Positions 35,478 through 43,675 of a stretch of DNA of 64,000 nucleotides are shown here, piece after piece; the stretch's first letter is position 1; each line of letters begins with the position of its first letter. Where the stretch lies: assembly GCF_030730905.1 (NCBI RefSeq), contig NZ_JAVAMP010000003.1:124001-188000 (forward strand), read 5' to 3'. Made by a program: the position numbers and the translations under genes. A model generated the notes under the pieces. The model worked only from the letters and a program-made list of their open reading frames with translations, had not been told where the DNA came from and did no database searches. The stretch is from Chengkuizengella axinellae (GTDB taxonomy: Bacteria > Bacillota > Bacilli > Paenibacillales > KCTC-33759).

Positions 35478-37202
35478 ATGAAATGGAAAAAAGTGATCAT
35501 TACGATTATTGCGCTGGCTTTTGTAGTTGGATGTTCAAGTGAAGAATCAACAGAAGGACAGCCTTCGGATATGCCTAATGGCGGTTCACCTAGTGCTGCT
35601 CAAGGCGCTGGTGGCATGGGTATGGGCGGAATGGGTGGCATGGGCGGAGGTCAAATGCCACCAGGTGGAATGGGCCAAAGATCTGCTCAAATCGCAACCG
35701 TTGAACTTCAGGATATTGAAAAAGGAAGTCTAGATGTAACTCAACGTTTATTAGGGACTGTAGTCCAGTCATCTGAAGTTGAGGTCATCTCAGACATGAA
35801 CGGCGAGATCGTTAATTTATTGGTCAGCAAAGGTGATAGTGTGGAAAAAGGACAGGTCATAGCTGAGTTGGATTCTTCCAACTTAGAAGATGCTTTGCTG
35901 CAGGAACAAAACAGTTTAGCAAGTGCTAATCAACAATTGGATAATGCTCTGCTCTCTTATGATCAAGCAAAGCAAAAATTAGAGGATGCACAATCAGGAA
36001 CGATTAATGAACTGGATTCAGAAAATTTAAAATCTGTATGGGAGGATGCACAGGAAAACGTTGCAAGTATGGAACGTTTATATGAAGAAGGTGCTGTGCC
36101 TTTAGATGATTTAGAAAAGGCTCAGGATCAAGAGGAACAAGCTAAGTTAGCTTATGAAAAAGACACTTTAAATAGTGAAAATGATGTTGAATCAGCTGAG
36201 CTTTCGTTACAGCAAGCGCAAAATTCTGTTGATTCTGCTAAAATTTCTGTTTCTCAGGCACAATTGAAGTTAGATCAAGCAACAGAAAATTTCAATGATG
36301 CTGTCATTTACGCACCTATTGCTGGAGAAATCACAGCTTTGAATATAAACGCAGGTGATCAAGTTTCTACACAGGCTTCGATAATGACAATTACAGATGT
36401 ATCTGAAATGATGATCACATCTAAAATTACAGCTGAACAGAAGTCTTTATTACCTGTTGGGTCAGAAGTAGAGGTAACTACAACATCACAATACAAACCA
36501 GTAAAAGCAACGGTTACTTATGTGTCTTCAGTTAGAAACCCAGACGGTTTTTTTGATGTGGAAATACATTTAGATAATGAATCAGAAAATACAATTCAAA
36601 ATGGCGATATAGCACAAATTATTCTGTCAACTACATTAGTAGAAAACGAGTATATCGTTCCAACTAATGCGGTTTTTCTGAAAGAGGATAGCAATTATAT
36701 ATTCGTAGTAGATGCGAATTCTGACATGAAAACTGCAATGAAACGAGAAGTTGAAATAATCAACTTACAATCAGATTATACAGCGATAAAAGTAGAGCTT
36801 GTAGAAGGTGAACAATTGATTGTTGACGGGCAAGCGCAAGTTTCTGATGGAATGCCTGTTTTATTGCCTGGTGAAGAACCACCAGAAGGAATGATGCCAA
36901 ATCCAGACGGTAATGGTGAAAGAACCCCGCCTGAGGGAATGGATCCAAACGCTGCTGGTAATGGGGAGCGACCTCGACCAGAAGGAATGGATCCGGATGC
37001 TGCTGGTAATGGGGAGCGACCTCGACCAGAAGGAATGGATCCGGATGCTGCTGGTAATGGAGAGCGACCTCGACCAGAAGGAATGGATCCAAATGCTGCT
37101 GGTAATGGAGAGCGACCTCGACCTGAAGAAATGAATCCCGATGCAAACTCTAGTGGTCAAGCACCTGAAGGAAATGGCGATTCAGATGTTGGAGGGAATT
37201 AA
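35478..37202 (+). CDS. RND efflux adaptor lipoprotein, unit 2, with Met/Gly-rich and repeat regions
   Basis: A 574-residue paralogue of the unit 1 adaptor. The signal ends VVGC (lipobox). A Met/Gly-rich stretch follows (about 44-68, GMGMGGMGGMGGGQMPPGGM), absent from unit 1. The lipoyl halves and helical hairpin are like unit 1 (VISDMNGEIVNLLVSKGDSV, VIYAPIAGEITALNINAGD). The last 90 residues contain about four copies of a 16-residue repeat E-G-M-D-P-N/D-A-A-G-N-G-E-R-P-R-P. Methionine clusters can bind Cu(I) or Ag(I), so metal export is possible. Start ATG is behind GAGGAGGAG. Confidence 0.88.
   Translation: MKWKKVIITIIALAFVVGCSSEESTEGQPSDMPNGGSPSAAQGAGGMGMGGMGGMGGGQMPPGGMGQRSAQIATVELQDIEKGSLDVTQRLLGTVVQSSEVEVISDMNGEIVNLLVSKGDSVEKGQVIAELDSSNLEDALLQEQNSLASANQQLDNALLSYDQAKQKLEDAQSGTINELDSENLKSVWEDAQENVASMERLYEEGAVPLDDLEKAQDQEEQAKLAYEKDTLNSENDVESAELSLQQAQNSVDSAKISVSQAQLKLDQATENFNDAVIYAPIAGEITALNINAGDQVSTQASIMTITDVSEMMITSKITAEQKSLLPVGSEVEVTTTSQYKPVKATVTYVSSVRNPDGFFDVEIHLDNESENTIQNGDIAQIILSTTLVENEYIVPTNAVFLKEDSNYIFVVDANSDMKTAMKREVEIINLQSDYTAIKVELVEGEQLIVDGQAQVSDGMPVLLPGEEPPEGMMPNPDGNGERTPPEGMDPNAAGNGERPRPEGMDPDAAGNGERPRPEGMDPDAAGNGERPRPEGMDPNAAGNGERPRPEEMNPDANSSGQAPEGNGDSDVGGN
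36933..37124 (+). repeat. 48 bp tandem repeat in the unit 2 adaptor
   Basis: Four 48 bp units start at 36933, 36981, 37029 and 37077, each coding one 16-residue block; a fifth is degenerate. Units differ by a few bases, mostly silent, so expansion looks recent. Length changes keep the frame. Confidence 0.92.
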
Positions 37203-37204
37203 TT

Positions 37205-40200
37205 ATGAATCTTTTAAAAACATCTGTTAAAAGACCCGTTAGTGTCATCATGATTGTGATATGTGTTTTGATCATGGGTGTGGTTTCTATGCGAGATATC
37301 CCAGTTGATTTATACCCTGAAATGGAAATGCCTATGCTAAGCGTAAGTGTCAATTATACAGGGGTAGCCCCTCAGGAGATGGAGTCATTAGTTACAGAAC
37401 CTTTAGAAAATCAAATTGCATCCTTATCAGGAATAAAAACGATGACTTCAACTACAAGCACAGGATCAACCTCAATTCGGATAGAATATGAATCTGATGT
37501 AGATCTAGATGAAGCATACACTGAATTACAAAGCACCGTAGCAGCCATTAGGGGATTGCCTGATGAAGCTGGTGATCCAAATGTTAGAAAGTATGATCCA
37601 AATAGTGCACCTATTATGACATTAGGTTTACTGGGAGATGACTTGGTTGAACTGGAACAAGAAGCAAATGATATTTTGGTTAATTTTCAAAGAATTGAAG
37701 GGGTCGCTTCTGTAGACATCGAAGGAGGCGAGCAAAAGGAAATTAAGGTAACTCTTGATCCGCTTCAATTAGAACTATATGGAATTTCATCATCAGATGT
37801 TGAAAGTGCGATTCGAAATAAAAATAATGCGTCAACAGTTGCTAGTGTTCCTCAAGGTGATGTGAGTGTTTCAGTACGTGTTGATGGTGAATATGAGTCC
37901 ATTGAAGATATAAGCAATACGCTTATTCCACTTTCAAATGGTAACTCTATTAAGGTAAAAGATATCGCGGTAGTAGAGGAAGTGTTAACTGAAAGGACTT
38001 CCATAACAAAAGTGAATGGTTCACCAGCTGTATTGTTGAGTGTTTCAAAGCAGTCTAACAGCAATACGATTGAAATCTCTGATGCAGTGCAAGAAGAAGT
38101 TGAGAAACTGCAAGAAGAGATAGGTGAGGACTTCGAACTCATAGTTGTTTCAGATGAATCTGAGTTTATTAGAACATCTATCAATAGTGTGTTGATTAGT
38201 TTAGTGGCAGGTGCTTTTTTTGCCATTATAGTATTGCTGATATTCTTAAAAAGCATACGTGCAACAGCAGTCATTGCTGTTTCCATTCCTATAGCAATTA
38301 TTACAACATTTATTTTTGTTCGATATACTAATCAGACCTTTAATATTATTACTTTGTCTGGATTAGCTTTAGGTCTTGGGATGATGGTAGACAGCTCCAT
38401 TGTTATTTTGGAAAATATAGTAAAATATCGAAAAGAAGGATTAGGACCTAAACAAGCTGCAATTAAAGGTGGGGGAGAATTAATATCGGCAGTAATTGCC
38501 TCCACAACTACGACATTAGTAGTGTTCATTCCAATGATGTTCATCGATAGCGGGACGATAACAGATTTATTCTTACCACTAGCTATTATGGTTGCTTTTT
38601 CTTTAATAGCTGCTCTAATTGTTGCAATGACTTTAGTGCCGATGGTTGCATCAAAACTTTTAAAATCAAAAGATCATAATAAACTAATGAATGAACCTCG
38701 TTGGATGAGCTTTTTAAGTCATCAGTATTCAAAGTTACTAAAATGGAGTCTGAAATTCAGATGGATTGTCGCTATATTTACTATCGTATTAACGGTAAGC
38801 AGTATATTTTTTATAACTAGTTTGAATATGACTACTTTTCCGACCTCTGAAGAAGATTCCATTACAATTTCTGCCGGTTTTGAAGAGGATACAGATATTT
38901 CAATTGTCGAAGAGTATGCAGTTCAAGTAGAAGAGATGTTAAAAGAATATGAAGATGATATAGAATTGCAAGAGCTCAGCATTAGATCTTCAAGAATTAC
39001 AGTTAATTTAGATTTAATTGATCAGGACGAAAGGGAGCTTACAAATGCGGCGCTTCAAAGTGAAATACAGGAGAAAATGAAAGAAATCCCTGGAGCAAGC
39101 GACTCTTCTGCACAACGATCTAGGAGGGGAGTTAGCACATCTACTGGTGATATCAATATTACTTTATCTGGTTCTGATCAAAAATCATTAACTAATTTAG
39201 CTGAAGAAGTGGAAATAGTATTATCGTCTAATTTAAATTTAGAAAATGTTGAAGTTCCTCAAACAAGTGGAGAACCTCAGCTAACAATCACTGTAGATGA
39301 TGAATTAGCTCAAATGTATGGATTGAGTCAAAATCAAATCATTAGCCAAATATCCGACAACTTCAATGAGACTAGAGTAACACAGCTCAGAGAAGGTGGA
39401 TATGAGTACAATATTTCTATTGGCCTTCCAGATTATCAAACGGAAAGCATTGCTGCACTATCTTCTTTTCAATTATCAACACAATCTGGAAATTATGTGC
39501 CTTTATTATCCGTTGCATCGATAGACTCAACCATAGGTCCTACTGCTATAACGAGAGTAGATCAAAAAAATGAACTATCTGTAACAGCAGATATAGTGGA
39601 TGGAGCTAATTTGGCTGAAGTCACAGCAGAAGTGGAAGAAGCTGTTGAATCTATTTCTGTTCCATCAGGTGCTGATATCTCTGTTGGAGGAACGCAGGAA
39701 GAGTTTGACGAAACAATCATACCTTTATTACTGACTGTTGCATTAGCGATATTCCTGGTATACACAGTGATGGCAGTACAATTTGAGTCCTTTATATATC
39801 CATTTATTATTATGTTTTCATTGCCAACTACAACTGTAGGTGTAATATTTGGATTGCTTATTACAGGTACAGATCTTAGTTTTTCTGCTATGATAGGTGT
39901 GATTGTGCTTGCAGGAATTGTTGTAAATAATGCCATCGTTTTAGTTGATTATATTAACCAATTGAAGAGAAGCGGAGAAAGTCGAAATCATTCCATAGTT
40001 CTAGCAGGTAAAAGTAGGTTAAGACCGATCTTAATGACGACTTTAACAACTGTACTAGGGATGGTGCCAATGGCAATAGGGATTGGAGAAGGAACTGAAA
40101 TGCAACAACCGATTGGAGTTGTTGTCATCTTTGGATTATTAGTCTCTATGTTTTTCACTCTTTTATTTGTTCCAGTAATGTATACCATTATTGATGATGC

Positions 40201-40309
40201 TGGTCAAAAAATGAGGAAGTTATTCAGAATCAGTGAAGATGAAGAAGATGAGGAAGATGATATAGATTCACAGCAGCAAATGGGAACTACAACAACGATA
40301 ACAGGATAA
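37205..40309 (+). CDS. RND family efflux permease, unit 2
   Basis: A 1034-residue HAE-type permease, clearly paralogous to unit 1 along its length (RPVSVIMIVICVLIMG, LGMMVDSSIVILENIVKYR). The D-S pair in the proton-relay helix is identical to unit 1. It has 12 helices and two external loops. The C-terminus is acidic (EDEEDEEDDID) and probably cytoplasmic. It starts 2 nt after the adaptor stop. Its partners are the Met-rich adaptor and the TolC-like protein that follows, so the two units may export different substrates. Confidence 0.92.
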   Translation: MNLLKTSVKRPVSVIMIVICVLIMGVVSMRDIPVDLYPEMEMPMLSVSVNYTGVAPQEMESLVTEPLENQIASLSGIKTMTSTTSTGSTSIRIEYESDVDLDEAYTELQSTVAAIRGLPDEAGDPNVRKYDPNSAPIMTLGLLGDDLVELEQEANDILVNFQRIEGVASVDIEGGEQKEIKVTLDPLQLELYGISSSDVESAIRNKNNASTVASVPQGDVSVSVRVDGEYESIEDISNTLIPLSNGNSIKVKDIAVVEEVLTERTSITKVNGSPAVLLSVSKQSNSNTIEISDAVQEEVEKLQEEIGEDFELIVVSDESEFIRTSINSVLISLVAGAFFAIIVLLIFLKSIRATAVIAVSIPIAIITTFIFVRYTNQTFNIITLSGLALGLGMMVDSSIVILENIVKYRKEGLGPKQAAIKGGGELISAVIASTTTTLVVFIPMMFIDSGTITDLFLPLAIMVAFSLIAALIVAMTLVPMVASKLLKSKDHNKLMNEPRWMSFLSHQYSKLLKWSLKFRWIVAIFTIVLTVSSIFFITSLNMTTFPTSEEDSITISAGFEEDTDISIVEEYAVQVEEMLKEYEDDIELQELSIRSSRITVNLDLIDQDERELTNAALQSEIQEKMKEIPGASDSSAQRSRRGVSTSTGDINITLSGSDQKSLTNLAEEVEIVLSSNLNLENVEVPQTSGEPQLTITVDDELAQMYGLSQNQIISQISDNFNETRVTQLREGGYEYNISIGLPDYQTESIAALSSFQLSTQSGNYVPLLSVASIDSTIGPTAITRVDQKNELSVTADIVDGANLAEVTAEVEEAVESISVPSGADISVGGTQEEFDETIIPLLLTVALAIFLVYTVMAVQFESFIYPFIIMFSLPTTTVGVIFGLLITGTDLSFSAMIGVIVLAGIVVNNAIVLVDYINQLKRSGESRNHSIVLAGKSRLRPILMTTLTTVLGMVPMAIGIGEGTEMQQPIGVVVIFGLLVSMFFTLLFVPVMYTIIDDAGQKMRKLFRISEDEEDEEDDIDSQQQMGTTTTITG

Positions 40310-40324
40310 GGAGCTGTGTTATTT

Positions 40325-41539
40325 ATGAAAAAAAAGATAATTTCATTGTGTTTAGTCGTTATGATACCAACGATGACTGTAATTGCTAGTGAAAAAGTGA
40401 ACTATTCTCTTGATGAGGCTGTGAATGAAATCCTAAGTAATGATTCTAGTATACAATCTTCAGAAGATGAAATTGAATTATCAAATGCAGCAAGAAACTA
40501 TTTGGATGAATTTACGGATGAATTGGAGGAGCTGCAAGAAGTACAGCAAGAGTATAATGAAAAATCAAAGTTATGGTCTGCAGAATATAGTGCCTATGCA
40601 GCTATATATGAGTATTTAAAAGCTGAAGAATCATTGCAATTACAAGAAGAAAATTTGGAAATAACGAAAAAAGAATTGGATATTGTAGGTGTGAAATATG
40701 ATGAAGGTTTAGCTTCAGAACAAGATTTGATACAAGCTGAGATGAGTGTTTCAAATGCAGAATTCGCGCTACAATCCTCTGAACAAAGATTGAATCAAAT
40801 GAAATATCAATTAAATCAACAACTTGATAATGAACTAAATACAACAATAAACATCAATGATATTGGAGAGATTTCTAGGTTGTCAGCATCGGAATATGAT
40901 GCAGAAGATGTAGCTTATGATATGACACTTGAGCATGAATCACTTATTTATTATCGATTTGTAATGGATACCTATGAAGAAATTATTGAGGAGTCTGAGG
41001 ATTTATCAGGTGCAGGTAGTTATTCTGGGCAGATTGACAGTCTAGAAACTCAAATTACAGCTTTGCAAGCAGAAATAGATGAATTAATAGCAAATGGTGC
41101 AGAACAAACTATAATTGACGAAAAAGAAGTTGAAAAGCAATATTTAATGGATCAGAAGAGTCAATTAGAAAGTCAAGCAAGCAGTGATCGAAGAAATGCT
41201 GAAGAAGATTTACAAGAATATTATGAACAAGAAAAAGAAAAAGCCCAGGCAGATTTGTTTGACCAAATGGATAAGATTGAGTTAGCTGCATATGGTTATG
41301 CTGATCAAATTGAACTTGCACATTTACAATTAGATATGCTAGAAGAGAATATTGAAACTCAACAGCAGTTATATGATATGCAAGAAGTACGTTACAATGA
41401 AGGTCTAATCACAGCGACCGATTTAGAGAAAAGCCGAACCAATTTATTAGATGCAAAATTAGATTTAGTGAATGCAGAAATGGATTATGCTTTACTCCTA
41501 AAAGAGTTTGAGTTATTCAAAGAAGGACTTTTGAAATAA
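40325..41539 (+). CDS. TolC-like coiled-coil secreted protein, unit 2
   Basis: A 404-residue paralogue of the unit 1 TolC-like gene, with signal peptide (MKKKIISLCLVVMIPTMTVI), acidic heptad-rich body and the same two signatures (KYDEGLASEQDLIQAEMSVS and RYNEGLITATDLEKSRTNLL). A 7-residue QEKEKAQ segment near the middle is also shared with unit 1. ATG at 40325 is preferred; GTG at 40316 is 3 nt from the AAGGAG site. It ends the second unit. Confidence 0.78.
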   Translation: MKKKIISLCLVVMIPTMTVIASEKVNYSLDEAVNEILSNDSSIQSSEDEIELSNAARNYLDEFTDELEELQEVQQEYNEKSKLWSAEYSAYAAIYEYLKAEESLQLQEENLEITKKELDIVGVKYDEGLASEQDLIQAEMSVSNAEFALQSSEQRLNQMKYQLNQQLDNELNTTININDIGEISRLSASEYDAEDVAYDMTLEHESLIYYRFVMDTYEEIIEESEDLSGAGSYSGQIDSLETQITALQAEIDELIANGAEQTIIDEKEVEKQYLMDQKSQLESQASSDRRNAEEDLQEYYEQEKEKAQADLFDQMDKIELAAYGYADQIELAHLQLDMLEENIETQQQLYDMQEVRYNEGLITATDLEKSRTNLLDAKLDLVNAEMDYALLLKEFELFKEGLLK

Positions 41540-41576
41540 TATAACTCCATATTTACTGACAGTGATACCGAACTTA

Positions 41577-41618
41577 AAAAGAGTCGGCAATGGATTTGTT
41601 TTCATTGCTGGCTCTTTT
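41577..41618 (+). terminator. terminator of efflux unit 2
   Basis: AAAAGAGTCGGCAATG pairs with CATTGCTGGCTCTTTT with one wobble, followed by TAT-rich DNA. Confidence 0.85.
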
Positions 41619-41692
41619 ATAACTTAAGAATTTATAAGTTTTTTTACAAATTCAAAGTTTCAACAATAACAACCTCTAATGAAAGATTCGAC

Positions 41693-41737
41693 GACTTCTC
41701 CGAGAGACTTCGATAGGAGTTTTTGTTCTATCTAGAG
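41693..41737 (+). repeat. short hairpin element, copy C
   Basis: GAGAGACTTCGATAGGAGTT is followed by TTTGTTCTATCT. It aligns with copies A and B over about 35 nt. It lies between the efflux terminator and the end of the convergent pentapeptide-repeat gene. Confidence 0.5.
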
Positions 41738-41743
41738 ATGATT

Positions 41744-42406
41744 TTAAATCTTATCTTCTTCTTTTACAGTTAACCCCAGTGCTTTTACAAATGCAATAGC
41801 TTGTTCTGGAGATATGATACATCCTTGCAATTCTTGGGTGGAAACAGTTAGATCTTCAAAAAAACAACTGCTTAAATCGATTTCTTTTAAGTTTGTTTTT
41901 CCTAAATTTGCTTGATTGATATTGCAATTGGTGAATGTAAGGTTTTTAAATACAGACTCATAAAAGTCTGCATTGCAAAGAGAGCAATTTTTGAATTGTA
42001 CTTGTTTAAAGTTCGAGAAATTAAAGGAGCTATAATCTGTAAGGCAGTGGTCAAAAATGACGTTACGAAAAGAAGATGCTGAAAGGTCTATACCAAGTAA
42101 TTTACACTCTTTTATCATAACTCTGTGAATAATAGCGTGACTAAAATCAACATTGATAAGTTCGCATTTTTCAAAACAAACATCAGTTAGTTCGATATTT
42201 CTGAAGGATACATTTTCAAAAGATACATTTTTAAATACACATTTTTCAAAAGAAACCTTATCTCCAGATATGTTTTTTATTAAGTTGTTTTCGACAATAT
42301 TTATACTGTAATATTGTCCTTCCTCAATTTCATGATTTAAGTCCAAAGTTGTTAATGCACTTGGAATATTAGGTGTTACGATTTTACTAACTTTTTGCTT
42401 AGGCAT
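41744..42406 (-). CDS. pentapeptide-repeat protein
   Basis: A 220-residue protein. Residues about 40-185 are repeats of the A(D/N)LXX type (VFKNVSFENVSFRNIELTDV, CNADFYESVFKNLTFTNC), predicted to form a right-handed quadrilateral helix. Such folds can mimic DNA and bind gyrase (Qnr) but most have unknown roles. The C-terminus (SPEQAIAFVKALGLTVKEE) is a short helix. ATG at 42406 follows AGAGGTGA; GTG at 42418 lies inside that site. It is monocistronic. Confidence 0.85.
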   Translation of the reverse strand: MPKQKVSKIVTPNIPSALTTLDLNHEIEEGQYYSINIVENNLIKNISGDKVSFEKCVFKNVSFENVSFRNIELTDVCFEKCELINVDFSHAIIHRVMIKECKLLGIDLSASSFRNVIFDHCLTDYSSFNFSNFKQVQFKNCSLCNADFYESVFKNLTFTNCNINQANLGKTNLKEIDLSSCFFEDLTVSTQELQGCIISPEQAIAFVKALGLTVKEEDKI

Positions 42407-42526
42407 TATAATCTTCACCTCTAGTGTATTCTAGTCCGTACTTTATCGTCCATTATTCAGATTATAGAACAAGAGTTCGCTATAATCAAGTGTGAACAAC
42501 ACTTTTCATTAACCAAACCTATCGTA

Positions 42527-42577
42527 ATAATCATCTAACCCCATCCTTAAAGAGAATGGGGTTAGATGATTATTTTA
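42527..42577. terminator. strong hairpin ahead of pentapeptide gene
   Basis: ATAATCATCTAACCCCAT and its exact complement form an 18 bp stem around a 10 nt loop, with TTTATTG after on the plus strand. It lies just past the mscS stop and separates it from the pentapeptide gene. Confidence 0.75.
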
Positions 42578-42584
42578 TTGTAGT

Positions 42585-43499
42585 TTAAACATTGTTGAAG
42601 CCATCAGCATCAAATTCTTGTCTTTCAATACGGCGTGGATATGAAATTTGAATTCCGTTTTTATTCAATTGTTTTAATAGTCCTTTTCTGATTTCTTTAG
42701 CCGCTGTCCAATAGTGCTCATCTCTGACCATGCTGATGACAGTATATTTTGCACCTAATGCATTATTTTCTACATCTGTAATTCCATATAACTGAGGGGC
42801 TTCCATGACTTCCCCTTTATCATCCAACAAAAACAGTTGTTTTTGATTTGAAACAAGTTCAATGGATACCTCGTTGATAGCTTGTTCAATTTCTGACGGA
42901 TCTACTTCATAAGGTACAGTGATGTTTATGATCGCCCGCATTCTTTCTCGATTATAGTTTTGACTTGTTCTGATTTCAGAGTTTTGAATAACAACAGAAT
43001 GCTGTCCCCAAGTTCTTATCTTGGTAGCACGAAGTCCTACATCTACAACAGTTCCATTAATTTCGCCATTATTTATGGATACATAATCACCAACTGAGAA
43101 TTGATCTTCAAATATGATGAAGAATCCTGTAATTAAATCTTTTACTAAAGTTTGTGCCCCAAAACCAACGGCTAATCCCAATACTCCAGCTCCAGCTATT
43201 ATAGGTGCGACATCTAAACCAGCATTGCTTAAAATCATTAAAATAGAAATGATGAAAATGATATATTTTGTTAACGAAAGTAATAATGTTTCTAACGTAT
43301 CTTTTTGTTTTTCTTGCATTCGTGAGATATTAAGGTCAAATACACGAGTTATAATTGCTTTTCTTACCTTTAAGGCTAACCAAGTCAGTCCAATAATAAG
43401 TAATATCATGAGCGAACGTTGAGACAATTCAATAAGTTGACTCTCCCATGAATCCCAACTTAAAAGATCTTTAAATGAATCTATGCTTACTTCAAACAT
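42585..43499 (-). CDS. MscS-family small-conductance mechanosensitive channel
   Basis: A 304-residue channel. Two helices (about 27-50 and 70-95) precede the pore helix AGAGVLGLAVGFGAQTLVKDLITGFFI, which carries the glycine/alanine packing pattern of MscS TM3. The cytoplasmic beta domain begins at VGDYVSINNGEINGTVVDVGLRATKIRTW. It opens on membrane tension to release solutes after osmotic downshock. It resembles B. subtilis YkuT in length. It is monocistronic. Confidence 0.92.
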   Translation of the reverse strand: MFEVSIDSFKDLLSWDSWESQLIELSQRSLMILLIIGLTWLALKVRKAIITRVFDLNISRMQEKQKDTLETLLLSLTKYIIFIISILMILSNAGLDVAPIIAGAGVLGLAVGFGAQTLVKDLITGFFIIFEDQFSVGDYVSINNGEINGTVVDVGLRATKIRTWGQHSVVIQNSEIRTSQNYNRERMRAIINITVPYEVDPSEIEQAINEVSIELVSNQKQLFLLDDKGEVMEAPQLYGITDVENNALGAKYTVISMVRDEHYWTAAKEIRKGLLKQLNKNGIQISYPRRIERQEFDADGFNNV

Positions 43500-43675
43500 A
43501 TTTCTCCCCCATAATTATGTTGTAAGATTGAAAGTTTCACTATAATTGTAGCACATGAGGCAGCACTTCAAAAGCAAAGTGAATAAGTGAAAAATATACA
43601 AAATCCCCTTGAAGTAAATGGAAGGCCAAATACTCAAGGGGACACCTATAGTTTTATATTATATTTTAGCCATTT

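Noticed and set aside
36760-37160. Minus-strand His/Gln- and Ser-rich repeat ORFs
   Set aside because: They are antisense readings of the 48 bp repeat in the unit 2 adaptor, with no ribosome sites of their own.
29131-41737. Possible CRISPR from the related short elements
   Set aside because: Copies are kilobases apart, imperfect, and have no regular spacers or cas genes.
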